Positions 44,483 to 54,900 of a stretch of 64,000 nt of DNA are shown here, in pieces; positions within the stretch are counted from its first letter, which is position 1; every line of letters starts with the position of its first letter. The notes under the pieces were generated by a model, which was given only the letters and a program-made list of their open reading frames with translations, searched no databases and had not been told where the DNA came from. Source of the DNA: Antedon mediterranea (taxonomy: Eukaryota > Echinodermata > Crinoidea > Comatulida > Antedonidae); the NCBI RefSeq assembly GCF_964355755.1, contig NC_092670.1, positions 26,649,795-26,713,794 of the forward strand, given 5' to 3'. Made by a program: the position numbers and the translations under genes.

Positions 44483-44660
44483 CGTGTAATGGTTAGGACA
44501 TCTGCATATCAAGCAGAATGTTCGAATCTTGGTTGGGGAAGCTTTTTCTCATTCTCACAGATTTCCTCTTTATTGTTTCAGATTAATTAATATAACTGTA
44601 CAAGTATTTGTACTGAGGAAGGTTTGTTTTGATTTATCTTTTTGCATCTTAATTGAGAGT
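44483..44660 (+). mobile_element. SINE-like segment with tRNA-like head
   Basis: GCGTGTAATGGTTAGGACAT (A-box-like) and AATGTTCGAATCTTGG (B-box-like) spaced as in a tRNA, then a tail with CTCATTCTCACAGATTTCC shared with 27495-27540. It starts next to the MITE at 44478. Confidence 0.45.
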
Positions 44661-46044
44661 AATTTGCCTTTAATTTATAGATAATGTTCCTCATACCAAA
44701 TTTGAACAATACCATGAAAGACACATAAGCAATAAGTTCTCAATTGTATGTATGCGTAACAGATATCAAATTGACACGAATTCTAAACCGCCCATACATA
44801 TAAATGTTTATAGGCCCAAAAGAAATCCTTAAATACACCTTGAGTTGTCAAAATACTGTCATTGATGAAAGATTCAACTTTGCAGTTCAATATTTAATAT
44901 ACAGTATAATTTTCATGAATGTATTTAATTTTAATATTTAAGTTTTCAAATGTATATGAGTCACCAAAACAGCTTTGCAGCAGGCAGTGATTCTAATCCG
45001 TCCAATTTATTTATAGAAGAACATATTAATTATATAACAGCTTAATTTGCAGTGATTTTATTACTAATCCGTCCAATATACTGTGCTGTGTTTTACCATA
45101 ATAAAGAATATTTCATTACATGGTGTTTAGTAATCAATTCTGTTTGTTTCTCGATGCAATTTGTGTACACTGAGAGTACCTGCCAATGGATGGTTCTCAA
45201 ATATTATAATGTAACTGAAAAAGTGATAGAATGTAACCATGTAGTCAAATCAAATTAATAGCAGCCAAAAAATGACTACTTTTATTGCTTTTTAATTACC
45301 CATTCAGAGTTATATGTACCAACAAAAATGTATTCATTTTAATTTATTCCAGACCCACCAGTGTACAAGATTGCCATAAAAATAATCTATACAATTTGAT
45401 TTACATTAAAACTGTACATTAAACAAAAACAAACTGATTTAGGCATAGGCCTATATATTATTTAAAATGACATTAAATGCTGAAATACTACAAATAAAAA
45501 ATTTGATGTTAGAAAACATTTGAACTAGATCATTGTAATACCTACACATGAGAATACTTAATTTTAAAGAAATGATTTATACAACATTTGCACACAGGAA
45601 CACAAACATAATTTATAAACACAATTAGTCAAATTTTAAAATTAGACATTTAAAAATAAAGAAAATTTCATTTAGTGTGTATAGTAGCCTAGTTCTTGGC
45701 AGAAATTAAATTTTGTACTTATGAATCCGTTTATTTGGGATATATTAAAATTATATAAATAGGTAAAAGTAGTAGCCTACACAATTTTCAGTATACATTT
45801 AAGCCTAGCCTATATAATTTAGAATTACATTTATTTTTTGTAAATAATGTCGCTAATAATAATACTAATAGGCCTTAGGCCTATATGTGTATGCATGGGG
45901 TACTGTGTACAGTTTGGCGTTTCATATATTCTCAGCAACTTGGTCAGGCAATATATAAATATATTGAAGTCCTGTAAATAAAAACAAAGAAATTAGAAAA
46001 AAAACAAAGATAATTAAGAATGCAATACTACATAGGCAGAGCTA

Positions 46045-46230
46045 GGTAGCGGAAAGCTAAATCAAAACGATAAAGTAAAACAGCCAGAAAAGTTAGCAGA
46101 GCTTTCGGGCAAGTGAGTGTACTTGGACAAAGCAGACTAGCGCTGCCTGAGTGAACTAGATTAAAAGAAATAAGAACAAAAGAGGCACGGGCTGGTGAAG
46201 AGTGGAGAGAGTAATGGTAGAAAACAAAGA
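46045..46230 (-). mobile_element. Retroposon 3' region (reverse copy of 27190-27480)
   Basis: Reverse complement of the segment at 27190-27410 (AATCAAAACGATAAAGTAAA, AGCTTTCGGGCAAGTG, TAGCGCTGCCTGAGTG). It lies just beyond the 3' end of the RTE remnant. Confidence 0.45.
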
Positions 46231-46267
46231 AGATAGCTTGGTAGATATAAACTATTTTTGAATAGAA

Positions 46268-47358
46268 CTTTAAAAAAATAAATTCAAATATTCTTTATTC
46301 ATCATCAATCATGAAAATATACAACAATATATGAGAACATAAAATAAAGATGAAAAGGAAACACATAAAAACTCAAAAGAGCTTGATTAATTGTGTCCCC
46401 CTACGTCCCTAACTAGCCTAAAAACTAAAACATAAATAATAAAAAGAGCTAAATCCTGCAACAAGTATTATTTTAAAATTATTTGTAAAATGATAATAAA
46501 TGTTCTTTAAACAATGATTTAAATATATATATTGATTTGGTACTTTGTAGTTCTTCTATCTAGGCATTAGTTCATCCATTGTTGAATGAAGCCCTCCTCA
46601 TAACATCTCCATTTCTGTCTAATTCTTGCTGTCCTAGTCCATGCAGCCGTTCCAATGTATGTTGTTAAATCATCTCTCCACCTTCTTTTTTGTCTTCCTC
46701 TTTTCCTCTTTCCTACCCTTGGTTGCCATTCTGTTAATCTGTATGTCCATCTATTATCTTGAAATCTCGCCACATGCCCAGCCCATCTCCATTTTGATTG
46801 TCTTACTTTCTCCATTATATCTGTAACACCTGTCTTTTTTCCTATGATTTACCCTATCTCGAAGCGATAAGTTCATCATCTTCCTTTCCATTGCTCTTTG
46901 AGTAGTTGTAAGTTTCTGTTCAAGTTTCTTTGTTATTGCCCATGTCTCTGAACCATATGTCATACTTGATAGCACACATTGGTTAAATAATTTCTTTCTC
47001 AGTGACATTGGTATACTTTTGTCAGTCAACATGTGTTTGTGTCTGCCAAAATTCATCCATCCTGCTTTTATTCTTAACAGAACTTCTTCCTTCATGGTGT
47101 CTTCCATTTTCAGTGTTTGTCCTAGATATTTATTTTCTTCCACTTTTTCTAGTTTCCGGCCCTCTATTTCAATGTCTTCCTGTGTGTCAAAGTTAGTCAT
47201 GTATTTTGTTTTGTCTTTGTGCATAGTTAGTCCGATTGATTTACTCTCCTTATTCAGACTTGAGAGTTGGTTTTTCATATCTGCAACTGATGTTGAAATC
47301 AATGCCACGTCATCCGCAAAAGGGAGGTCTGTAAGCATTTCTCCATCAATAGTTATAC
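46268..47358 (-). pseudogene. RTE-like LINE reverse transcriptase, 3' half, with one frameshift
   Basis: Minus strand from 47358: GITIDGEMLTDLPFADDVAL (FADD catalytic box), LTMHKDKTKYMTNF, LEKVEENKYLGQTL, VLSSMTYGSETWAITKKLEQ and MNLSLRDRVNHRKK. After a frameshift near 46830: MEKVRQSKWRWAGHVARFQD..TEWQPRVGKRKRGRQKRRWRDD, the usual RTE-clade C-terminus. The 3' UTR ends with AATAAAGAATATTTG near 46290. Upstream sequence (VDNGG) resumes at 49093, after the LTR element that inserted here. Confidence 0.8.
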
Positions 47359-47971
47359 TGTAATATAATGTTGCGTTGTTGAGGTACTAATGAAGGACTC
47401 GGACTCGCTTGACTGTCGTAACACATATATTGTTTATTCAGTATAATACTTCAGTACAATATACAACTATAAGTATAGATAAGGAACGCGGAGGATCAAT
47501 GATGCTGTCGGTGAGGTGTGAAGTGTGTTAGTCTGCTTCTGGAGAAGTGGCTGTAAGGTGTGTGCTCCGTGAGGTGGCTGTGAGGTGTGTCTGGGCCCTT
47601 CTGAAACTTGGGAGTATATTGGCTCAGTTCATTTGCATAATGTCATTACATCATCTGTGAGGGTAACGATTGGTCCTAAGTTGATCCAGGGGTGTTTAAG
47701 TGGGAGTGATTAACGGTATAATAAGGTATTTCTGTGATGGATGACACTGTCAAATCTGTACTTAAATAGTGTCGATCACTCCTGGTTTAACGATGGGAAA
47801 GTCACAAAATTAAGCTAAGTGTTTTCTTTAGGGATTCTATTATAAACTAAATGGTCATTAAAACATCTGGACAAACTCTCCTTTGGACTTTCTGGGTCAA
47901 GTTTGTGAACCTATTTAAATTCCGATACAGAGGTCGATTTCTTAAATATAACAGTATATCGTTATATTACA
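47359..47971 (-). repeat. 3' LTR of the TRIM-like element
   Basis: 613 bp, TGTAATATAA to TTATATTACA; it lies next to the polypurine tract on the minus strand. Confidence 0.88.
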
Positions 47972-48479
47972 TCCCTCTGTTTCCCTTTTTTTTTTCTAAT
48001 CTATTTAACATATAAAAATGGTTATAATAGTGGCATGCAAAATTTAAAGTTATATAAGAGAAAAAAACATTATTATACATATAAGCAAAAATTGAGTTAG
48101 CCAAAACCATTGACTCTGAAGTGTAACCTTATCACTTTCACTCTCTCTCTTCTCTCTCTTTAAAAAATTAAAATAAAAAATGAATTTGGTATAAAATTTG
48201 CGTAAATCAAACATAAATCAGTTAAAAATAAAAAATACAAAACTTAAAAATCCATTCTTCTTTGTCTTCATCCAATGGTAATAATTTGATAAAATGTCTG
48301 CTTGTCTCGATCTCATTCAAATATAATTTCAGCTTGTCTTTTGAGTCAAAGTAAATTTCTGGTTTTCTCCTTTCAAACAAATATGGTTATTTTTGTCTTC
48401 GTCTTCGTCTTCGTGTCTTGTTAAGTGTTTATTTCTTGTTTTCTCACTCTGTTCCTTATGAATTTCGGGTCTTCCACCA

Positions 48480-49092
48480 TGTAATATAATGTTGCGTTGT
48501 TGAGGTACTAATGAAGGACTCTGACTCGCTTGACTGTCGTAACACATATATTGTTTATTCAGTATAATACTTCAGTACAATATACAACTATAAGTATAGA
48601 TAAGGAACGCGGAGGATCAATGATGCTGTCGGTGAGGTGTGAAGTGTGTTAGTCTGCTTCTGGAGAAGTGGCTGTAAGGTGTGTGCTCCGTGAGGTGGCT
48701 GTGAGGTGTGTCTGGGCCCTTCTGAAACTTGGGAGTATATTGGCTCAGTTCATTTGCATAATGTCATTACATCATCTGTGAGGGTAACGATTGGTCCTAA
48801 GTTGATCCAGGGGTGTTTAAGTGGGAGTGATTAACGGTATAATAAGGTATTTCTGTGATGGATGACACTGTCAAATCTGTACTTAAATAGTGTCGATCAC
48901 TCCTGGTTTAACGATGGGAAAGTCACAAAATTAAGCTAAGTGTTTTCTTTAGGGATTCTATTATAAACTAAATGGTCATTAAAACATCTGGACAAACTCT
49001 CCTTTGGACTTTCTGGGTCAAGTTTGTGAACCTATTTAAATTCCGATACAGAGGTCGATTTCTTAAATATAACAGTATATCGTTATATTACA
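48480..49092 (-). repeat. 5' LTR of the TRIM-like element
   Basis: 613 bp, the same ends as its partner; followed on the minus strand by the primer-binding site beginning TGGTGGAAGACC. Confidence 0.88.
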
Positions 49093-49109
49093 ATACCTCC
49101 ATTGTCCAC

Positions 49110-49620
49110 AATTTAGGTCCCACACATAGTAAAACTAGTAGAAGTACGATTACGTTTTCTGAGTCTCATTTTGTCTTTAGATCTTGTATTATAATTATGG
49201 TAAGAACCATTTTTAATAAAGAGCGATGAAAAACGCACGTCCTGATTAGTAGTAACATTATACATGAAAAGCCCAATTTGGTACCTATTGATATCCGCAA
49301 TTTTAAGAAGTTTAAATTTATAGAAACATTCAGTCATTGAATAATTAAACTTTGACCATGTTATAGCTCGTAATGCCCTTTTCTGGAGTTTAAATAACTC
49401 ATCTAGATAACTTGGAAATGTACTACACCATATTATGTTGCAATAATTTAATACTGGTTCAATGAGTGATTTGTATATTGTCCAGGGAGCATAGGTTGGT
49501 AAAAAATGTCTTACTTTATATAGTATGCCTACATATCAAGATATTTTCCTTAAATGGTGGTTAATATTGAGACTTAAATTTAGGTAGTCAATGAAATAAT
49601 TTTTTTTAAATAAGAGTTTT
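49110..49620 (-). pseudogene. CR1/L2-like LINE, C-terminal part of reverse transcriptase protein
   Basis: Minus strand: VGILYKVRHFLPTYAPW, LIEPVLNYCNIIWCSTFP, LFKLQKRALRAITWSKFN, then INRYQIGLFMYNVTTN and HNYNTRSKDKMRL. The LIEP.L.YC..IW and HNYNTR blocks are typical of the thumb and C-terminal region of many CR1/L2-like LINEs. One stop (around 49540) and 5' truncation. Confidence 0.65.
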
Positions 49621-49639
49621 GTCGCTCCATTTGACATCT

Positions 49640-49860
49640 ATTTTAGTCTATTGCAATAACTCTGAAATTTGCAATCGAGTGACCAGCTGAATTAAAATGT
49701 TCGGCTACAGGTTGATCAAGCTTTAATGTTTTGATAGCTGATCTGTGTTGTCATTCTCATACGGTGCGTGTTTTTTGTTTCTCCAACGTACCACAAATAT
49801 TACAGTATAATATGAGATAAATGACGTTTTTGGTTAGACAATTAATTGATTGTCTTATCC
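49640..49860 (-). pseudogene. Penelope-like retroelement, GIY-YIG endonuclease fragment
   Basis: Minus strand: INCLTKNVIYLILYCNICG, then in a shifted frame WYVGETKNTHRMRM and, shifted again, HRSAIKTLKLDQPVAEHFNS followed by AGHSIANFRVIAID and a stop. YVGET, HR..I and HFN..GHS are hallmarks of the GIY-YIG nuclease at the C-terminus of Penelope-like elements. Frameshifts make it dead. Confidence 0.6.
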
Positions 49861-50204
49861 GAAAAATGCGACCAGTTTGGTTACGCTTAAATTTTTCAGT
49901 AGAGTCAACCAATCAACAAGTTTTGCAGGATTTGCCGCAAAGGTGACTGCACAAATTTTGGCTGTCAAGAGAGCTACAGTAATTCAACGTGTGCTGGTAG
50001 CGGTGAGGTCGACCTCTCGCCCATGGAATGCAAATCAGATGACGTGTACGCAATTCCACCACCCGGCTTACTCAATCCACACAGTAAGAACAGCCAAAAT
50101 ATCAGTAAGAAATACAAAAATTTCAAAACCTTCACATACAACATAATGTATAAATCAAATGACTTTGATGAATCCATGTATTATTCATTTTATGTAAGTA
50201 TTTC

Positions 50205-50340
50205 GATGTGGAGAGCCTCTCGACGGTTATTTTTATTTATAACTTTTAGGTTATCCGGCCTCATTGACTTACTTTTGTATTGTTTTTTTTTTTGTACTGT
50301 TCTGTATATTGGCGAAATAAATGATATGATATAAATGATA
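50205..50340 (+). mobile_element. LINE 3' end with AAATGATATGAT tail
   Basis: TTTGTACTGTTCTGTATATT followed by GGCGAAATAAATGATATGAT, a short tandem tail. Typical of a CR1/L2-type 3' end. It lies next to the gypsy RT fragment. Sequence from 49870 to 50200 holds open frames but nothing recognised. Confidence 0.4.
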
Positions 50341-50344
50341 TGAT

Positions 50345-50620
50345 ATGCATTAGCTTCCTCTAAAGTTTCTCCGCTTCCATATATGCAAAAATCATCCGCT
50401 ATGACTTTACAACTGTTCAAGCGGCCCTTCGGTTATTCTATGCATACTTTGTTGGTTTACTTCAGGAGCTGATTTAACATGACATGGCACTCAAAGCCAT
50501 TTGTAACGTCCAAATTCTGTTGTCATGGTCGTTAAGTCAGCGCTCTCTTTATCAAGTTTTATCTGCCAAAACGCTTCTTTCGCATCAAGTATGCTGAAAA
50601 CTTTTGCGTTTTCATTAATG
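50345..50620 (-). pseudogene. Ty3/gypsy reverse transcriptase fragment
   Basis: Minus strand: VFSILDAKEAFWQIKLDKES then ADLTTMTTEFGRYKWL, next SAPEVNQQSMHRITEGPLEQ, and in a shifted frame VIADDFCIYGSGETLEEA with the catalytic DD pair. This order is that of a Ty3/gypsy RT palm. Stops and a shift; about 90 residues remain. Confidence 0.7.
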
Positions 50621-51410
50621 CAATTTCTGGATTTCAAGTTTCCCAAAATGCTAAAGTTTTATGATCTATGGTACAACTACCAAGTACAGGCTGGGTATGA
50701 GGTTTTTAATTGTGTAATGTTGTAAATTTGCCTAATTTTAAATAAAAGTTGCTATTTTGAACCTTATGAATAGTATCACTGAGATTTTCAAGGTAAGGGT
50801 GCAATTTCAACTTAGTCCCATGCCTGGACCTGCCTACGCCCTTGAACAATGCAATTATTAGTGTACAAATCAATAAGGACTGTGTAATAAAATAAGTATG
50901 ATTTGTCATTTTAGTCTAGAGATTTATTTACATTACAATAAAAAGTGGGTAAATTAGAATGTGTAAGATGTTGTGGAGTATAAATACACAGATATTCAAT
51001 CTAAAGAGACGTTAAATTCATAAAGTGATAGTATTGCTTTTTTACACCATTTCACCAAACTTATTGACTGTAGTCTAAACTAGTGATCTACTTATATTAA
51101 TACAGTCTATACAAACATTATGTATATTTACAATGGTTATTGCCCAAACCCTTCTATACATTGATGTGATTTTAAAATAACAAAAACATTACAGGACCTT
51201 GGTTGCAGATTTCACATACAATACACAATTAATAAAATTATGCTTAACTACTTGGAAATTGTCATTAAAATCAACAAAAAGCTACATTAAAAGGTAACTA
51301 TAGTATAAATTTAAAAATGACAATGTCTTTACATTTATTTCATTATAATGGAAACATTCTTTATACATGTCATCAAATATCCCACAATGCATAGTGAAAA
51401 GTCAACTTTA

Positions 51411-51550
51411 AAGCTCTGTCTACACTATCAAACTAGATTGACAAAGAAAGTGTGATGTGCCCAAATATGGTAGTGGTATGAAATCGTATCCATATTTGGG
51501 CACATCACATTTTCTTTGTCACATAAAGTTTGATAGTGTAGACAGAGCTT
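51411..51550. mobile_element. 140-bp hairpin MITE with TA target duplication
   Basis: AAGCTCTGTCTACACTATCA at the left and its reverse complement at the right (51531-51550), with the arms continuing to a small loop near 51480. Flanked by TA on both sides. Nearly the whole element is one hairpin. Tc1/mariner-type MITE by ends and TA target. It lies in the convergent gap, about 0.2 kb past the CENP-I stop. Confidence 0.85.
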
Positions 51551-51706
51551 TACACTGAACAGAATGAGGGTACATGGATTGTCAAACAGGAAAATATATC
51601 CAAGGTATCATTACAATACAATCAATTTAATTATCAACTACTATATATGAATGCATATATAGGAGGAGGTACCATATCATGTTTCAAAAACAAATAAAGG
51701 TAACCT

Positions 51707-51712
51707 TTTATT
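51707..51712 (-). terminator. Candidate polyadenylation signal of the CENP-I-like gene
   Basis: AATAAA on the minus strand, about 50 bases past the stop codon at 51763. Position only; no cleavage-site evidence. Confidence 0.4.
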
Positions 51713-51762
51713 CACCAATCTATACTTGTTAAATGACAAACTATTATATAATTATAAAGAAT

Positions 51763-51942
51763 TCAGCCTGATTCATCCCTTGAATGACTGGAATTCACAT
51801 GAACTGTAGAACTGCCTCGCTTGATAAATGTATTAATGAACGATACAATGCCATCTAGACATTCATTGCTAAGAAACTGTACATACTCATTCCGAGTATT
51901 ACCCTTAATCTGGATAGGATGGAAATCTTCTATTGCCTGAGT
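51763..51942 (-). CDS. CENPI: CENP-I-like last exon
   Basis: Acceptor CTGATTGTTTTCAG; encodes TQAIEDFHPIQIKGNTRNEY, then VQFLSNECLDGIVSFINTF and ends HSRDESG with TGA at 51765-51763. Phase 0 joins it directly to the 52188-52406 exon. An upstream open extension to 52026 (MKPTLASLPN..) is most likely intron. Confidence 0.7.
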   Translation of the reverse strand, partial: TQAIEDFHPIQIKGNTRNEYVQFLSNECLDGIVSFINTFIKRGSSTVHVNSSHSRDESG

Positions 51943-54900
51943 CTGAAAACAATCAGATAAATTAATACAGAGTTTACGTCTATATTTTGCTGTTTTATTT
52001 GGTAGGCTAGCTAGTGTAGGTTTCATCCGGCATGTTTTGTTGAACTCCAGTAGTTAACACACGGAATACATCGGTACTTACCTTTGAATGCCGAGATCGA
52101 TTTTGAGAGGGATGAGCTTTAATTCTACAACTTACTATCCAATACAAAACTATTTTTACTAACAATATAATATATAATAAGTCCTACCTCCTTTAAAAAC
52201 TTGTATGAGAACCCAGATAGAGCCACATGCTGCTGGATAGAGAAGATAATATTGGTGGATGTTACATTAGACTTCTGAAGAAGATTCATGGGTATGTCAA
52301 ACACAAGAGTTTTTGATTTACCCACAAATACCATGTTTCTCCAAAGTGCATTGGAGAAATCAATTATGTACTGATTCAGAGTCTTTATACCTTCTTTGAG
52401 CTTAGCCTGAAACGATAAACATATTTAATTGGTCAGATCCCTGATTGACAAAACATTTATTTCAGACACATAATTATAACACAAAATGATATAAAGGAAA
52501 AAAAGTACATTGCAGATGCAGGGATCTAGTCTAGAAGTGCACAAACACACACAATATGATCCTTCCAAAAAAAATAAGGTGATATACATGATATACAGGT
52601 ATGAAGTAAGTAAACAGAATTTAAGGTTTAAGAAGGAAATGAAGACAATCACACTGGCTTAAAGTTTTTGCGGAAAACAGGAAGAGATATACTATTTTTT
52701 AAATAAATAATATTGTTTTACAAAAGGAATGTAGAGTAATGGAGGAATATCTATGTAGGTTATAATTATTGGTGTGATTTTAAAAAGACTGGACACACAA
52801 TTTAAAATAAAGGAAGAGCTATTTTCCCATGGGGTCTTTTGGGGACCATTTTGGTGGCCATCTTGGATTTATCAAAATCCTAAATATTGACGGTACTTGA
52901 AAAAGAGTGATCATAGGTCTGATTTTAATCTTGAATTGTTCATTCAGAATATGCAAATTTCTATGTACTATAATGACAAGTTTTGACGGTCATATCTCAG
53001 TAACATAAAGAATTTATTTTTGTCTTAAATTGTTCAAAACATACATATTTCTTTCCACTCTAATGAATATTTATTTCACAAAATGGTCATAAATGTTACT
53101 AATTGTCACATTTAATCCTGGACCTCAATTTTCACAAAATTCTCATAATAACAGTAGTAATTTTCAAAGTAAAAATTAAATTAAAAAGATGTACATAAAA
53201 TAACAGCATGCTGAAAAAGGGAAAATTACAGACTTTATTAAATCCCAAATTCTTTTAAATATACGTGTTGCTATCCACTCATAGTAACAATTTTTCTTTT
53301 TTCAAAATAAAACTATGTATATGAAGGTGTACATAAATTACTCATTTAAAACCCATTTATTAAGTTACTACAACAATAGTTGTTCAGTCATCGTCCAGCT
53401 CAAATTCAATTTCTTGTTCATCATCTTCATACTCTTCCAATTCCATGGTCGTTATTTTCTCAACTAGATCAAGAAGGAAGATTGAAGAATAAGACCGCAT
53501 GACCACACTGTCCTGTCACCATGCCCATGTAGTTCATACCAGTGTAAAACAGACCTGGGGTGACCACATGCTTCTTGTAAACATCAGGAAATTTCCAAAT
53601 AAGAGGAAGTGCCTTCAAATAAACTCAAATGTTATGGAGTCAGTAATAATGAACTAGATTGGTTTATATCATATTAAAGAAACAGATCACAAGTTGTAAA
53701 TATTAACACTTCTCAATCAGATTTTATGAATATAAATATTGGTATACCACAGGGCTCAATTTTAGGTCCTCTTTTGTTTATTATTCATGTTAACTCCCAA
53801 CCAGATATTATGCCATGCAAATGTGTTATGTATGCAGATGACACCACTATACTTTGTAATTCTTCTGCCCCAGTCACTCTTCAATACGAGCTAAATGCCT
53901 ATTTAAATACAATTGCTAATTGGTTTAAAACTAATAAACTAACATTGAACATCAAAAAGACAAAACTTATGATTTTTGGGACAAACCACATTCTTCCTAA
54001 ATTTAAAGATATTTCAATATCTTATAATGGAGATATTATTGAACGAGTTGACTCTTTTAAATATCTTGGGGTCACATTTGATCCGCAATTAAATTGGAAT
54101 GATCACATAAGCAAGGTATCCTCAAATGTTTCAAAACGTATTCCTGCCAAATTTCAAAAATATGTTTCATTAAAGCTTATATAAATATGGATATTCTGCA
54201 CAATTTATGACAAAAATAAAATCTTTATGACCAGGGGTTACCGAGATGACCCTCACGGCCATACTGCGTTGAAACACCGATTCTCGTCAGATCACCGAAG
54301 TTAAGCAATGTTGGGCCCGGTTGCGTTCTGGATGGGAGACCGTCTAGAAATTGCGGGGGGTGCTGTATATACTGGATGGGGGTGCAAGGTAATTCCTTCT
54401 TCCTACCCTACTTATAGTCACTCAACTAAGAAAAATTATAACTGGAGATTGCAATTGTTAGTTGGGGAGCCAGAAAGGGGTTACCTGCACCCTAAAAAAA
54501 AAATTGGGATGCTTGGTCAGTAAAGGGCCCAAAAGGTCAATATGGTCAAAGTTAAGAATTTGCGTAACTTGGTAACTATTGGGTGTATTGGAATATTTTT
54601 TTTGTGCCAAACTACTTAGAAGACCAATATTTCTATTCACTCTAATGGGAAACTTTTGCCAAAAGTGGACAGAATTAACCCCTTTTCTGACCACTGGTTA
54701 ATAAATTGGCCATATAAATATCATCACTTGTCATCTGAACATCTGAACAACTGGTGATTCGGCTCGAAAGAAGACGAATTATTATTTATTCGGCCTACCT
54801 GATAATATTATTATTATTAATATAGGCTTATTGATGGAAATTCTTCTGTTATTATTTAAACGACCTAGGCTAGTGAATATTTTATTGTCAAGGAATCATT

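Larger units (their letters stand above)
47359..49092 (-). mobile_element. Short non-coding LTR retrotransposon (TRIM-like), 613-bp LTRs
   Basis: Two direct repeats, 47359-47971 and 48480-49092, each 613 bp, begin TGTAATATAA and end TTATATTACA. By eye they differ at about one base (near 47402, CGGACTC against CTGACTC). The 508-bp interior has no gag or pol. On the minus strand TGGTGGAAGACCCGAAA follows the 5' LTR at once (primer-binding site, 48479 down), and a purine tract AAAGGGAAACAGAGGGA precedes the 3' LTR (47988-47972). Flanks are ATAC at 47355-47358 and 49093-49096. It inserted into the RTE remnant. The near-identical LTRs mean a young insertion. Confidence 0.88.

Noticed and set aside
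46641-47363. Plus-strand hydrophobic frames
   Set aside because: Antisense shadows of the RTE-like reverse transcriptase on the minus strand.
52425-52652. Minus-strand 75-codon hydrophobic frame
   Set aside because: Lies in intron just upstream of a good acceptor at 52407 and contradicts the exon phases.
54252-54371. Functional 5S rRNA gene
   Set aside because: Changes fall in regions that should pair, it is a single copy, and it sits next to a LINE fragment; a derived copy is more likely.
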